Shown: positions 1 to 12,606, numbered from the stretch's first letter. The stretch is DNA of 64,000 bases from Metopolophium dirhodum (GCF_019925205.1 NC_083567.1:16864001-16928000), one strand, 5' to 3'. The notes: generated by a model from the sequence alone, not told the origin. Made by a program: numbers and translations.

Positions 1-840
1 TTGTAAGACACTTTGTACGGTCACCTAGTAAAAATGTAAGCCGTGGACAGTTTGTTCTATTTTAGTTAGTAACAATAGTCAATATGGCGGACAGTACAAA
101 GAACTTAGTTAAGCCTATATTAAGGCTCTCTAGTTAGTACCTACTATAAATGTACCTATAGGTATGTTTTACATAATTTTTTATTACAAAAGTACAAAAC
201 ACACATCCTTCATTCCTATAGTTATCAGAAATAAATAATATTAATAATAATAATTTCGTGCTATGTACAGGCTTCATGCATTTTTGAAAATACACTCTCA
301 ATTGTAAGTCATATATAAATGTTAAAATGTTAAATGCATGGCAAATTATTTCAATTAATTTTGTATTTGTTAGGTATTGTTTTATTTCGTGAATTTTTTT
401 TGTGTATTTCTGTTTTGTTTTGTTTTATTTTTGTCCAAGCGACTAGCACATTCATCCAATTCAGATTCGTAGTTACCTCACCAGAATATGTTACCTATTT
501 AAGAATACTTCCGAAGAATATTTGAATTATTTATTCTTAAAATGATATATAAAATATAAGTATATTTTATCCATTTTTAAAGTTTTTTTTGGTTTGTTCA
601 TAGTGTAGGCATCTACATAGGTGTATGCCGTGTATAGTTTATGTTCCACTGTCAATTAATGACACCAAAATCACACTTATTGTGATCACAATATTGTGAA
701 CTAACGTTGCGGCAATGCGATCTGAAGTCACGAGCAATTCGATTTTATCTTATCTTGTAAATAATATTTCCCGGTTTATTTCTACCGTACAAAGTGTCCG
801 CGGTACACAAATCAAACAATAGACAGTACAAAGTGTCAGT
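1..840. repeat. Inverted-motif region, possible TIR element cut by the window edge
   Basis: The 15-mer GACACTTTGTACGGT near position 7-21 recurs in inverted orientation at about 784-798. Shorter relatives (GACAGTACAAAG) lie near 89 and 827. This looks like terminal and subterminal motifs of a non-autonomous DNA transposon whose left end is at or beyond the window edge. No coding sequence is recognisable; the longest open frame (334-525) is low-complexity T-rich sequence. No target-site duplication can be checked. Confidence 0.35.
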
Positions 841-854
841 TAACCCTGCTTAAA

Positions 855-1284
855 ACGGGCATTTGTTATCTATGTTTTACAAGTGTATAACATAACAAAC
901 GTATGCTCAGCAGATCACATTTAGCTCCGTTAGTTTAAAAGTTTGAGTGAATCGACCCATTATGAAACTTGATAATAAGAACATTATCAGTGTTTTTATA
1001 CGTGGATTTTTTACTAGGCACTTCAGTTATTAAGTGAGTTATGAGTTTTTTAATTTATGCTATATTGTACACTCAAAACTTGATAAAAAATTGAACTATC
1101 ATAAAAAACCTACATACGAACACAGATAATGTTCTTACTTCTTATACTATCAAGTTTCACAATATGTCGATTCACTATAGTTTTTAAACTAACGAAGATT
1201 AACGTGATCTGCTGAAGTGCTGAACGTAAATGTTCCATGTTACGCACTTGTAAGTTGTAAGACGGGGACAACAAATGTCCGTGT
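855..1284. repeat. Long inverted repeat (foldback/MITE-like)
   Basis: Sequence from about 855 to 995 pairs, with mismatches and small gaps, with the reverse complement of about 1110-1284. Shared blocks include CAGCAGATCAC, GTTAGTTTAAAA, TGAATCGAC and GAAACTTGATA, plus the outer GGCATTTGTT / AACAAATGTCC. The arms are roughly 150-170 bp with an A+T-rich loop between. This is the structure of a foldback element or long-TIR MITE. No target-site duplication was obvious. Confidence 0.6.
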
Positions 1285-1339
1285 TAATGTCCTATCGGGA
1301 GGCCGCTATACAAAAATGCGTTTGTTGTCTCCGTCTTAT

Positions 1340-2010
1340 AAATGTACGGCATAGATAATGGCGTATTTAGGGTGGAGGGCGTGGTTGGGCAATTGCCCCG
1401 GGTAGCACTTTTTTGGGGACAGAACATTTTTGTGGGAGCTTTTTTTTCGAGAACTGATATAAGTACAAAGATTTAGGCTGTAACCTGTTAGGCATATCAT
1501 TGTCAACAAAACGTTCTATTAATATCAACACAGCTGTGCTGTGCAATCAGATCTCCACATCTGATAATACGCGCGCATATTGGTTTGTTGTCGAATACAT
1601 AAACCTATTGCTCTGTGCTTAAATTAAACATTTCTTGTGGTCATGGGCTATGATGTTAGTAACATCGTACTGTCAGTTTAAGAGGGCCGTATATCAAAAA
1701 TGGTAAGTTGTTAAGTAGAGCGTTTTTTTGGGGACTTTCACGTTGAAACTTTTTTGATCGTAAAATATTTAATATAGTGTCGTGTGACTGCACTTATTTA
1801 CGTTACGGATTTCCAAGAATCTTAGCCGTAGTTTTTCTTTAATATAAGGACACATTTAAAGATCACTGATCAGTCACTACACACACAGTCACACGTCACT
1901 CATGAATCATGATAAATATAGAATATTGCCTAAATCCAACAGCCTTAATAAGGGGTCATATTTAGGCAATATGCAATTTCGTAGCGCCGCCTATGGCATT
2001 TGAGTTAGTC
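1340..2010. other. Decayed repeat with a 13-bp hairpin
   Basis: This stretch starts with a G-rich block near 1360-1430 of a kind common at old transposon ends. A fainter relative (TTTTTTTGGGGACTTTC) is near 1722. A perfect 13-bp inverted repeat (ATATTGCCTAAAT at 1923-1935, its reverse complement at 1960-1972) forms a hairpin with a 24-nt loop. No protein-coding signal is recognisable. Confidence 0.3.
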
Positions 2011-2334
2011 GTCAATGATAAGTTTGAGTATGATTGTGTGCTGCATACGCCCACATGACAACGGCACCGCCAACCAAAAATAATAAACATGATGTTTTGC
2101 TTAAAACACGCTTTTCAGAAAAAACTCTCATACATCGTAGAGTGGTCTAATTTGATTATTTATTTTTCTGGTTAGAAAGAGGATAATTTTCTAGAGGGCG
2201 CGCTGTACTTCATTTTTTAATTTCGTTGCTCATAAGAAACAGGATACAAATAACAAAATCTTGTGGAAATTGGTCATACGCAAAATCGTATTATATGGTT
2301 AAGAAATAGAATTTTTAAAATCCAAGTCCAATGC

Positions 2335-2470
2335 GCCCTGTAAAAAAAGTTTCTCTTTCAAAAAAAAAAAAAATTATCGAAATCGAATTACTTTACGAGG
2401 CGTGCGAGTTTTTCCTTTAAGGTAGATTTTAAGCAAAAAAACAGGTCTTGTGCAGGCTCCTCAACATAAT
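2335..2470 (+). repeat. Dispersed repeat D, copy 1
   Basis: About 135 bp here resembles 6990-7135. Shared blocks are GCCCT followed by a TTTCT-rich stretch, AAAAATTATCGAA, a TTTTTCCT block and AAAAAACAGGTC. It sits just upstream of the P450 exons, in what is presumably an intron. Function unknown. Confidence 0.45.
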
Positions 2471-2584
2471 ATTGTTATACACTTTCATTGATTAAATATT
2501 TAATCAATGATACTATCATCGTTGCCGTATTCAGAGTTCAGATTATTAATCTTTAATAATTATAAATTTTATATTTATTTATAG

Positions 2585-3508
2585 AAAAGTATTGTGAATT
2601 GGATATAATCGCAAATGCAATGTTGTTGTTTACGGCCGGTTCCGAAACTGTAACTGCCACAGCATCTTTCTGTTTTTACGAATTGGCATTGAACAAAGTT
2701 ATCCAAGACAGGTTACGTGCTGAGATAATCTCGTCGAAAATAAAACACGGTGGACAGCTCAACAATGAATTTTTGGAAGATCTTCATTACGCCGATATGG
2801 TTTTAGACGGTAATAAAAATAATATTATTAATAAATTATCTTGTGGAGTTTTGTCGCTGAAGTAGATAAACGCTAATTTGAATTATTTTTATAAGAAACG
2901 CACTACATTAATACATTATGTTATTTCAGAAACTCATCGTAAGTACACCATAATTACCGCCCTGTTGAGAGGAGCTACACAAAATTATAACGTACCCGGG
3001 GAATCATTATTGATTGAAAAGGGACAAAAAATTTTAATACCAATTTATAGTATACATCACGATCCAAAGTATTATCCAAATCCCGAAATTTTCGACCCAG
3101 AAAGATTTACTGCGGAAGAAAAATCCAAACGACCAAATGGAACATTTTTACCGTTTGGCGATGGACCTCGCCATTGCATAGGTATTTATTGCTATTTCAA
3201 ATATATGAGTATAATAATATATACAACTTTACTTGCCATTAATCATTATTCGTTATGTAATATTGAATTTCATTTATAATGAAAAAATAAAATATAAATA
3301 ATAATAATAATAATATTATGTATTTTTGGCTTTTGCAGGAAAACGTTTTGCTGAATTGGAATTGAAATTAATACTATCCAAAATACTATCTAAATTTGAA
3401 ATTTCACCTTGTGAAAAAACAGAAATACCGCTCCAGATGAATAAAGAACGTGGGATAACGTCACCAAAAAATGGAATTTGGTTAAATTTTAGGCCAATTG
3501 TGGATTAG
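2585..3508 (+). CDS. Cytochrome P450, CYP6-like (CYP3 clan), last three exons
   Basis: These are the 3' coding exons of a microsomal P450 monooxygenase, a haem enzyme that typically oxidises plant allelochemicals, insecticides or hormones. Exons are 2585-2809, 2930-3181 and 3339-3508. All borders are AG/GT and the phases agree. The first carries the I-helix oxygen-binding motif AGSET. The second opens with the K-helix ExxR (ETHR) and contains the PERF motif (DPERF) and the haem loop FGDGPRHCIG with its cysteine ligand. The third ends in a stop at 3506-3508, giving the expected C-terminal length. Only about 215 of the usual ~500 residues are present. The N-terminal half, including the membrane anchor, is not recognisable in 1-2584, so upstream exons lie outside the window or have been lost. 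The visible exons have no disabling change. A frameshifted duplicate lies at 5308-5541. Confidence 0.85.
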
Positions 3509-3716
3509 TGTATGATAACTAATAATTCACCTAAACATAAACTAAATTGACTTAACATTTTAAGAAGTAATTCAAATATAGGTAGGTATTTTATTGTCGA
3601 TACAATTAATAGATACCACCTACATAATACTTTACTGCTTTAACTTGGTATAAATTAACTATTTGTGCCAATATTTATAAATTGCACAGTTTTCAGTAAT
3701 TACAATAATATAGATC

Positions 3717-3724
3717 GAATAAAT
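3717..3724 (+). terminator. Possible polyadenylation signal of the P450 gene
   Basis: GAATAAATAA lies about 210 bp after the P450 stop codon, a plausible 3' UTR length. The region is so A+T-rich that chance hexamers are expected. Confidence 0.3.
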
Positions 3725-3999
3725 AAGCCATTTATTGCGTATTTGATGTAACATTAATCTGGAATATATGTTTGTTTAAATATATTGAAATACCATGATG
3801 ATACGCTACTATTTCTACTATAGCTACATATAATATTGATATTTTATGTAATATTGTAATCGCATTTTATGGCAAAGGGTTTTATTTGACTATCTAATTT
3901 TTTTTTACTCACACGTATTAATTGCACAACATATAATTGAAAATATAAATTTTATATTGTTACTAGTAATTTTTTTCTATTAGAAATATTAGGCAGAAT

Positions 4000-4870
4000 A
4001 AATCTCTTCCAGAATTAAAACGCATATAATATAATATAATTTATAATTATTATATTAAATAATATGATAATTAATTAATTTACTAGCTGTTAATAACTTC
4101 AAACTTATAACTTATAAGTCAATATCATCGTAATGTCGTACCGCAGATCAATGTGGGTAAGTTTAATTTGACATAATTAGCTTAAATTTAATGAATATAT
4201 ATTTTAAACGTCATTGTGTATCACAAATAATAATATAAAAAATGGTAAAAAGTTTCAATTTCTTACAAATAATTTTTTTTTGAATTACGACAAAATAACT
4301 TTGATCGTTATTTTTGTTAAAATATGCAGTTTTTTAAAAATTTTATTTTTACGTGTGTAACAAAAAAATTGTGCAGCATACATATTATTGATATTTTTAG
4401 GTTGCTGTAAGAATAACTTATGAGAAACCTTGCATCTAAAGTTTCTGTCAAGAAGTCAAGTTTTTTTTTAAGAAACAAATGTTTTATCATACATTTTTTG
4501 GAGAAAAACTAATTGTTTAGAAAATACTAGGTAATATAAAATATATTTTATGAAAAATTCAAGTCTCTACAGAGCAACCACCTTCAAAGTTAAGGATTGA
4601 AGCATATTTGCTTCTCCAGAAGGAGAAGGTAGACAAATAAAAAAAAGAAACGCTCATCATTTTATAAATCCATCGCTCTGCTAAAAATCTAAAAGAGTGA
4701 CATATTGTAATAAACATTTCAAAATGACTAATCATTAATTTATCTTGAAACGACAATAAACACAAAAATATGCTCTTGTTCTGGAAATTATCTATTCAGA
4801 ATTACAGTTTAGGTTTCGTTGTAACACCGCACCTATAGACTATAGTTCGTTATTCTTACCGATCATCGCT
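4000..4870. other. No gene seen; A+T-rich spacer
   Basis: The stretch contains long A and T runs and a TA-rich block near 4020-4080. Parts of 4230-4560 faintly resemble the internal T-rich portion of repeat family A, but the match is too weak to annotate. The small open frame on the minus strand at 4559-4765 shows no recognisable domain. Confidence 0.4.
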
Positions 4871-4872
4871 TA

Positions 4873-5062
4873 CAAAATGTGAAAATTATTAACTGTAGTG
4901 CTCGTCTTCGCAATTTTGTAAAAGAATTTGATGAAGACATTTTTTCTTGAGACAACGCTGTACTTTTTTGCAAAGTATGTGGTGTTAAAGTTTCTGCTGA
5001 AAAAAATATTCAACAACATATCGCTAGAAGTAAACATATCCAGCAGCATTTTCGTCACATAT
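4873..5062 (+). pseudogene. BED/CGGBP1-like zinc-finger fragment, broken
   Basis: Read on the plus strand, the frame through 4879 gives a conserved-looking stretch (INCSARLRNFVKEF), then an in-frame TGA near 4951. It continues with a C-x2-C ... H-x4/5-H zinc finger (CKVCGVKV, then QQHIARSKH). This layout matches the N-terminus of hAT-transposase-derived or CGG-repeat-binding (CGGBP1-type) proteins. Such sequences are DNA-binding domains often carried by hAT elements. There is no downstream transposase core, no obvious start codon and at least one stop, so it is a dead fragment. It lies between the two P450 copies. Confidence 0.55.
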
Positions 5063-5307
5063 ATTATAATAATGTATAATATATGTGACGATAAAGGTTA
5101 GCATATATTTATTTATTTATACCGGCTAGGAGGGCAGGATGATTAACAAACATAAAATCTAGTGGATGTTATACACACGCTCGGCTTTTGCAATTTGTTG
5201 TTTAATTTTAATATGATACTCAGCTGTAATAGAAATAAATATTATATTGTTTTGGGCCCGCGATGTCTAATTTTTAAACTATTTATTGACTTAATTTCTA
5301 TAATCGT

Positions 5308-5541
5308 AGAAAACTATTGTGAATTGGATATAATTGCGAACGCGATGTTATTATTTGCTGCTGGTACAGAAACCGTACCGTAGCTATCATAGCATCTTAT
5401 TGCTTTTACGAGTTGGCTATGAACACAGATATTCAAGACAGACTTCGTGCAGAGATAATCTCGACGAAAACAAAATATGGCGGAGAGCCCATCAATGCAT
5501 TTTTGGATGATCTTCATTATGCCAAAATTGTTTTAAACGGT
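5308..5541 (+). pseudogene. Cytochrome P450 exon duplicate, frameshifted
   Basis: This is a diverged copy of the first P450 exon at 2585-2809, with the I-helix motif as AGTET. After codons matching the good copy, an extra five bases near 5379-5393 shift the frame and create a TAG. The original frame resumes at GCATCTTATTGC and matches to the exon end near 5541 (LDDLHYAKIVLN). No partner for the haem-binding or C-terminal exons is visible downstream to 7000. It therefore looks like a partial tandem duplicate that has lost function, in the same orientation as the intact exons 2.7 kb upstream. Confidence 0.8.
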
Positions 5542-5544
5542 AAA

Positions 5545-6985
5545 GCATTATTAATACGTCATCATGCACACTTTATCGATATTATTTTGATATATTTTTG
5601 CGTATAGGCATATTGTAGATTGTTAGTATCTACTAAGGTTCTGAATTTGAAATATTTCATAATTGAAAATTTCACTCTTCTTGAAATATTTCAATGAAAT
5701 TATGAAAAATATTTTCTCTTTTTTTAAACGTGTTTGGTTATAGATGATTAGAAATAATATATTGATTACACACTTAGAAATAAAGAGAAACATATTATTT
5801 TTGTTGATTTATTATTTCATATTTGTATATTCTATATTATGTAGTGCTGAAAAATATTCGTAGCATTATTTTGAGTAAAAACATTTTTTTCATGAGTTTT
5901 AAAATATTGTTGTAAGCGGACCGTCAGTGATCCAAAAGATAATGGTTTGTAAATAAAGGTGAAGTCAATTTCAACCAGTAAATGAAATAATAGTGTATAT
6001 TTTCAGTAATTATTAGGTGTACAAAAGTCGTATATGTGTGTGTAAGTGACTGAGTGATGTGATTATGTGAAGGTGCTCTGGACTCTTATTTAATACTTAG
6101 ATCATATTTCGTAAATCGTAAAAGGTCACGATTCACGACTGTTATAAGAGTGGTTTATGTCTACATATATTGTGATTATAATATAAAATAGTATAATATG
6201 CATTCGCAGGGCCATGGCTCTCAACAATATGTTATGATGTTGAGTTGGTTTATGAGTTTGTAACTTAAGAGTTAAAAGGCAATGTTTTAATTTTTTATAT
6301 TATAGATTTGTTAAACAACTTATAAATTGTATGCAAATATGTTACATATTTTCTTTATTCATACAACAAACAAACTTTTAAAAAGTTTCACTTAGAATTT
6401 GACGACTATAAACTTTTAGATATAATAAACATTTAAACCCTAGTACCTACGGAATGAACAATATTATATAATGTTTTATGATACTGTGTTCCTAATAGGT
6501 ATACCTAATTTACTATAAAAGTAGACAAAATATAGTTTTTTTTTTAAAAAACTATGATATTTTGTTGTCAATAATCGTCATATAGTTTAATTGTCTACGA
6601 TAAATAAAATGAAATGAAATTGAAGTGTTCATCAATTTATCTATGTTGGATAAGTTATAAAGATAGCATTAGTTAATGACCCAATTATGAAGTTACAATT
6701 GTTATTAACCCGCATGTTGTAATTTAAATGTACAGTGTTAAAAATAATAAGATAATAAACCTACTAGCTTTTATAAACATACAAATTTAATTATTTTTTT
6801 CATCGAGTTACACGACGATATTTACACCACCAGTTAAATCACAGTCTACTGATTATAAAAAATATCATCATTACCTGATCATATTTATATATACTCGTTA
6901 CTTTGTCGTGAGCACTTAAAGTTTGAAAGCCATATTATTTAAAATTGTATTTTATTATAGTTTCGGAATACAAATTAAAAAATAA
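5545..6985. other. No gene seen
   Basis: A+T-rich intergenic sequence. It holds scattered T runs such as 6536-6546 but no open frame, RNA signature or clear repeat that I can support. Confidence 0.4.
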
Positions 6986-6989
6986 AGTC

Positions 6990-7135
6990 AAATACCCCTA
7001 TAATGCCCTATAAGAAGTGTTTCTTTCTAAAAAAAAAAAATTATCGAACCAGGATCTTTTCACAAGACTTAAGAATTTTTCCTGTAAGAAAAATTTTTGA
7101 AAAAAAAACAGGTCACGTGTGGAGGCCCGTTAAGT
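6990..7135 (+). repeat. Dispersed repeat D, copy 2
   Basis: Partner of 2335-2470, sharing AAAAAATTATCGAA, the TTTTTCCTGTAAG block, the A-run and ACAGGTC, with several small indels between them. Confidence 0.45.
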
Positions 7136-7448
7136 CGATGTACGAATACCAATTATTATTTATTATTATGTAAGTAACAGATCATTTTATAAGATTTCTG
7201 TGAAAATTAGACATTTGAACCACTGTCAGACTATATAATATGTAGCGGTATATGAAATGATGAAATGTTAACAAAATCAACTTCTTAGATATTTGAATAA
7301 TATAATATATTATAGCCTATATTAAGTAAAACATAAGTATATTTAAAATTAGGTTACTAATTTTAATAAGTTCTTAATTATTATAGGTATACCTAAATAT
7401 AGATATGAACTATTTTTAAAATTTATAATGGTATAAAGAGTGATTCCA

Positions 7449-8005
7449 GGGCTGTATTAAGGCGGGGGGGGGCAATGGGGGCATTTGTACCGGGGCATTA
7501 AAGCTATATTTTAAAACTATGGGGCTTCCAGCTCTAAATAAACCGCAAAATAAATTTAACTATATACCTAATGAATATTATGATCGTTATTGTATTGTAT
7601 GTTTGTATATTGTATAGTAACATCATCACATTGGATTGTGCTTTGCACACAATATATTTCCATAGGTACTATAATATAATAGTACCATAGTAGTCTAGTA
7701 TAATAATAATGTTATGTAAATATGAATTTTCCCCCCTTTAATTTATCATTTTATCATTGATAAATGAGTCGCAAAATGGTGGCATATCATACCCATTATA
7801 TATAATAATATATGTAGAATTGTAGAGCCTTAATAAAACCTAGTAATGTAATTATGTTGTAAGTGTAGCCGTGTAGGCAATACCTATAAAAAAATTCAGG
7901 AGGGAGGAAGAATCTTATCCAAAAAATCATCCCTAGGTTAAGCCTTAAGAGGGAGTGCATGAAATGTATGCCTCTGGGTGCCAATTAGCTTTGCAATACG
8001 GCTTT
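7449..8005. mobile_element. Possible decayed hAT-like element
   Basis: A CAGGGCTGTATTAAG end at 7449 followed by a G run resembles hAT termini. An imperfect reverse complement (GCAATACGGCTTTG) lies near 7992-8005, about ten of fifteen positions matching. No target-site duplication is visible. The minus-strand open frame inside (7796-7984) has no recognisable domain. Confidence 0.25.
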
Positions 8006-8354
8006 GAATGTGACATAATATACTATTGCACACCCGCATAAGATGCTATAGGTACTGGTTGAAAAAACTCCAATTATTATTGTTAACAGTTTTAACTAGG
8101 TTAACTTAGTTTTATCTAATTCTATATTCTATCAGTATATTGTACAATATGAGTATAGTTGTTGATGACCTAAAATTAGATTCTAAATGCTAACCGAAAT
8201 CAATACTAAATATAAACTATTATACCTAGCCACCTAGGTACTATTTCTAAGAGCTAACTAAACTATAGTTTACATATTATTATAGGACTGGAAGTAATTT
8301 TCGGTATACAGGGTATACTGGTAATGACCGGTATTTTAGAATACCAGTATACCG

Positions 8355-8577
8355 CGAAGAAAATTACGATAGCCATAAAAATCCTATAGAGATATACGTG
8401 AAAGATCAAATTTTATTAAGGGAACGCGCGCAAAAGAATAAATTAAATCCATTATGGACAGGTCCCTATGAAGTAACCGATGTATTAGACAGGGAAAATA
8501 TTGTAATAATGCGCGGGAAAAGACATGTTACGGTGCATAAGAACCACGTAAAAAGGTTCCACGAGAATCCGAGTTAA
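8355..8577 (+). pseudogene. Ty3/gypsy integrase C-terminal fragment
   Basis: An open frame runs from about 8353 to the stop TAA at 8575-8577. It has the hallmark C-terminal segment of gypsy-type integrases (LNPLWTGPYEV, then HKNHVKRFH before the stop). In an intact element this is the end of Pol. The upstream protease, reverse transcriptase, RNase H and integrase core are absent: the sequence just before 8350 is an unrelated repeat with TATACCGGTAT-like motifs. With the env remnant that follows, it is the 3' part of an errantivirus-like element. No LTR was found on either side. Confidence 0.65.
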
Positions 8578-8728
8578 ATAAGAAAAGTATATATATATAA
8601 AGAATAAATATAATATACATGTAAATATAATTATTTAAAATAATTGATAGGATAAGGCAATGGAAAAAATAATATATATATGAAAATGTAATAAGATAAA
8701 TTTAATATATAAGGAAACTTTTTAGGAT

Positions 8729-9640
8729 ATGATCGTCATGCTCCAAGTCGCATTGGCACAAACAAATAGCCGTATCAAATTTCAAAACTTTCCCAAGAGA
8801 ATGGGATGTACTTTAAAAATCAGGGACCCCTTCGATTAACAAATTACGATTGGAAATTAATAATATATATTAAATTAGATAACTTTAATCGACGTACTAA
8901 GGATACGATGTATTATTACGATAAAACCATAACATGATGTGACGATTTAACAATAGTATATGAAGGTAATTTAAAACACTTTGCGAATATTTTAAGGTCG
9001 CGTCTATTAGTCTTGAACAGGAAGTTACGAGAAAACGAGTATATATGTTACAATCTATAGATGAAACAGATACAATTACCCGGGCAAGAAGGGGATTAGT
9101 AAATTTAGTGGGTCGAATACAAAAAACATTATTTGGTACATTAGATGATACCGACGCAGAATCATATGATAAACAAATCGAGGAATTACAAACTAGTCAA
9201 AATAAATTATTAAAAATAGTAGAAAAACAAACTAGTATATTAAAAGCAACTGCAAACACGTTTAAAAAGGCAACCCAAATGGAAGGTCAGATAAATAAAC
9301 TTAGTGTATTTACAATCGAATGGCAACAACCGTAAATCAAACCATAATCAATTTAGATATCGTAGAAGCAAAAAAGTAGTATCAATGAGCAAATAAACAT
9401 ATTAAATTTAGTATTCCAACAATTAAGTTTCGAAACCGATACAATTTGCGAAGTAATAATAGCCGCGCAAAATGGTATATATTTGAGCGTAAAACTAACA
9501 ATGAGCTAGAAACGCCATATACAAAAATAGAAATCACGAAAATTACATAAAGTATACTGAAGTTCATGCATGATATAACTAAACATAGACGTTCAAACGA
9601 GTTAAATATAGTTGTAACGATTTAATCGACTTCTTGGATA
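8729..9640 (+). pseudogene. Errantivirus-type env remnant, multiply frameshifted
   Basis: Downstream of the integrase tail is a dead envelope gene of the insect gypsy/errantivirus type, a family related to baculovirus F fusion proteins. The clearest piece is 9045-9335. It carries a basic RARR furin-like site followed by a Gly-rich hydrophobic stretch and a helical, Gln/Lys-rich segment. Short env-like pieces in other frames occur before it (from about 8729) and after it (to about 9640). Several frameshifts and stops separate them, so no complete protein can be made. It is an old endogenous copy and is described only as a relic. Confidence 0.6.
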
Positions 9641-9881
9641 TTTTACCGGAACCTGAGGAGTTAATGTACTATTAAAATACAAAACCTAACAAATAATGAA
9701 AACTAACCTTTTATTCAAATTAAGTCATATAAGGGCTAAAATAATACTAAACGAAACTTTATTAGATTAATATGTAAGCAATCTCAAAATTTGATGGTTA
9801 CTATACCATTTCTAGTATTTCTTCATTGGTAATATTAATAAAACTTATACTTCACGTATATCGTACCGATGCATAAATACT

Positions 9882-10150
9882 CTAATAACTATATTCTATT
9901 AAATAATAATAAAGTAATAACCAATCGATATTAGTTCCAGATGAGATAATAAAAATACTTGAAATCCTAACTTCATCAATATTAGTCTTATCGATATATA
10001 AATCTTTAAGATACAACGCAGTCAAGCCTTTTAAATTGTTTGATATGTTTTTCAAATTCGTATTATATCGAAAACGTAAATCATTCAATATTGGTCGTAT
10101 CGACTCAAAGTCTTCAAGATTCAACGCAGCCAAGCCTTGAAATCGAATTT
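9882..10150 (-). pseudogene. Leucine-rich-repeat-like fragment, unrecognised
   Basis: The minus-strand frame contains two related leucine-patterned units (GLAALNLEDF, whose first residues lie just upstream of the first methionine, and GLTALYLKDL), as in leucine-rich repeat proteins. The plus strand shows the same duplication as two AACGCAG(T/C)CAAGCCTT blocks near 10014 and 10122. There is no signal peptide, no flanking exon that I can identify, and the total is only about 85 codons. It could be a decayed LRR exon or a chance frame in a short tandem duplicate. Confidence 0.3.
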
Positions 10151-11970
10151 ATATTTTCAAAAAAGTATGGGCATTAAGATTGACAAAAGAAAATTTCCCG
10201 CCAAATTAATTTTTGAATAATTTAAATTTTGAACACATTTCTGAATTTATCATGTATTAAAAAACTAAAAAACCCAACCAACTGTACCAACATTCCCTAC
10301 TAATTATACGAATGGCGATACCAATATAAAAATTAATTTATGTAGGTAGGTATTCTATGAAAAATATCTATTTCCATATTGAAATATTATTGAATAATTC
10401 AAAAAAACTTCAAAATCAATATTCAATATTTACAAAGACAACTGCCTTTAAGGAAACCAAAAAAAAATTTTGAAAAAAATTAACTGTAGGAATACATCTT
10501 ACAAAGTACAAACTAAAATGCTCAATATCTTAAACAGAAAAAACCATTTAAAATACTTATTTCATGAAACAAGGATTATTCAAAGGGTACCAGATTGTCA
10601 ATGTTTAAAAAATTTGGCTAGAAATAAAATCATAAAAAAAAATTGAAGGAGGGTGTTGGCGCCCGCAGGCAAATGCTTTTTAGGAAACCAAAAAAAAGTT
10701 TTGAAAAAATTTAACTGTAGGAATACACATTACAAAGTAAAAACTAAAATGCCCAGAATCTTAAACAGAAAAAACCATTTAAAATACTTATTTCATGAAA
10801 CAAGGATTATTCAAAGGGTACCAGATTGTCAAAGTTTAAAAATTTGGCTAGTTAAAATCATAAAAAAAAAATTGAAGGAGGGTATTGGCGCCCGCAGGCA
10901 AATGCATTTTAGAAAGCAAAAAAAAATTTTGAAAAAATTTGACTGTAGTAATACACATTATAAAGTAAAAACTAAAATGCCCAGAATCTTAAACAGAAAA
11001 AACTTTTCAAAATATTTATTTCAATAAAGATAAGGATTATTCAAGGGTACCCGATAGTCAATGTTTAAAAAATTTGGCTAGAAATAAAATCATAAAAAAA
11101 AATTGAAGGAGGGTGTTGGCGCCCGCAGGCAAATGCTTTTTAGGAAACCAAAAAAAGTTTTGAAAAAATTTAACTGTAGGAATACACATTACAAAGTAAA
11201 AACTAAAATGCCCACAATCTTAAACAGAAAAAACTATTCAAAATATTTAGTTCATTAAAGAATGATTATTCATAGGGCACCAAGTTATCAATTTTCAAGT
11301 CAATACAAAATATTCAACTAGAGTTACATAACTAAAAAAAAAAAATTGAAGGAGGGTGTTGGCGCCTGCAGGCAAATGAATTTTAGAAAACAAAAAAATA
11401 TTTGGAAAAAAATTTACAGAAGAAAAAAACATTTCAAAGTTCAAACTAAAATGCCCAGAATATTAAACAGAAAAAACTATTTAAAATATTTATTTCATAA
11501 AACAAGGATTATTCAAGAGGTACCTGATTGTCAAAGTTTAAAAAATTTGGATAGAGGTTAAATCATAAAAAAAAAAATTAAAGGAGGGTGTTGGCGCCCG
11601 CAGGCAAATGCATTTTAGGAAACCAAAAAAAAATGTTGAATAAATTTAACTGTATGATTACACATTACAAAGTACAAAACTAAAATGCCCAGAATATTAA
11701 ACAGAAAAACTATTTAAAATATTTATTTCATTAAAGATAAGGATTATTCAAAGGTACTCGATAATCAATGTTTAAAAAATTTGGCTTGAGGTTAAATCCT
11801 AAAAAAAAAAATGAAGGAGGGTGTTGGCGCCCGCAGGCAAATGCATTTAAGAAAACAAAAAAAAAAAATTTGGAAAAATATTTACAAAAGAAAAATACAT
11901 TTCATAGTTCAAACTAAAATACCCAAATTCTTAAACAAAAAAAACTATTTAAAATATTTAGTTCATTAAA

Positions 11971-12606
11971 CAAGGATTATTCAAGGGGTACCATATTGTC
12001 AATGTTTAAAATATTTGGCTAGAGGTTAAATCCTAAAAAAAAAAATGAAGGAGGGTGTTGGCGCCCGCAGGCAAATGCATTTTAGAAAACAAAAAAAAAA
12101 ATTTGCAAAAAATTTTACAGAAGAAAAATACATTTCAAAGTTCAAACTAAAATGCCAAGAATATTAAACAAAAAAAACCATTTAAATTATTTAGTTCATT
12201 AAGGATAAGGATTATTCATGGGTACCCGATTGTCAAAGTTTAAAAAATTTGGATAGAAATAAAATCATAAAAAAAAAATTGAAGGAGGGTGTTGGCGCCC
12301 GCAGGCAAATGCATTTTAGGAAACCAAAAAAAAATTTTCAATAAATTTAACTGTATGATTACACATTACAAAGTACAAACTAAAATGCCCAGAATATTTA
12401 ACAGAAAAAACTATTTAAAATATTTATTTCATTAAACAAGGAATATTCAAGAGGTACAAGATTATCAATGTTTAGAATATTTGGCTAGAGGTTAAATCAT
12501 AAAAAAAAAATTGAAGGAGGGTATTGGCGCCCGCAGGCAAATGCATTTTAGAAAACAAAAAAATAAATTTGGAAAAATGTAACTGTAGGAATACACATTA
12601 CAAAGT
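11971..12606 (+). repeat. Higher-order duplication, copy 1 (four-monomer offset)
   Basis: This block is almost identical to 12901-13536. The offset is exactly 930 bp (four monomers) from the CAAGGATTATTCAAGG start, which is much closer than neighbouring monomers are to each other. It indicates a recent unequal exchange or replication slippage in the array. Confidence 0.85.
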
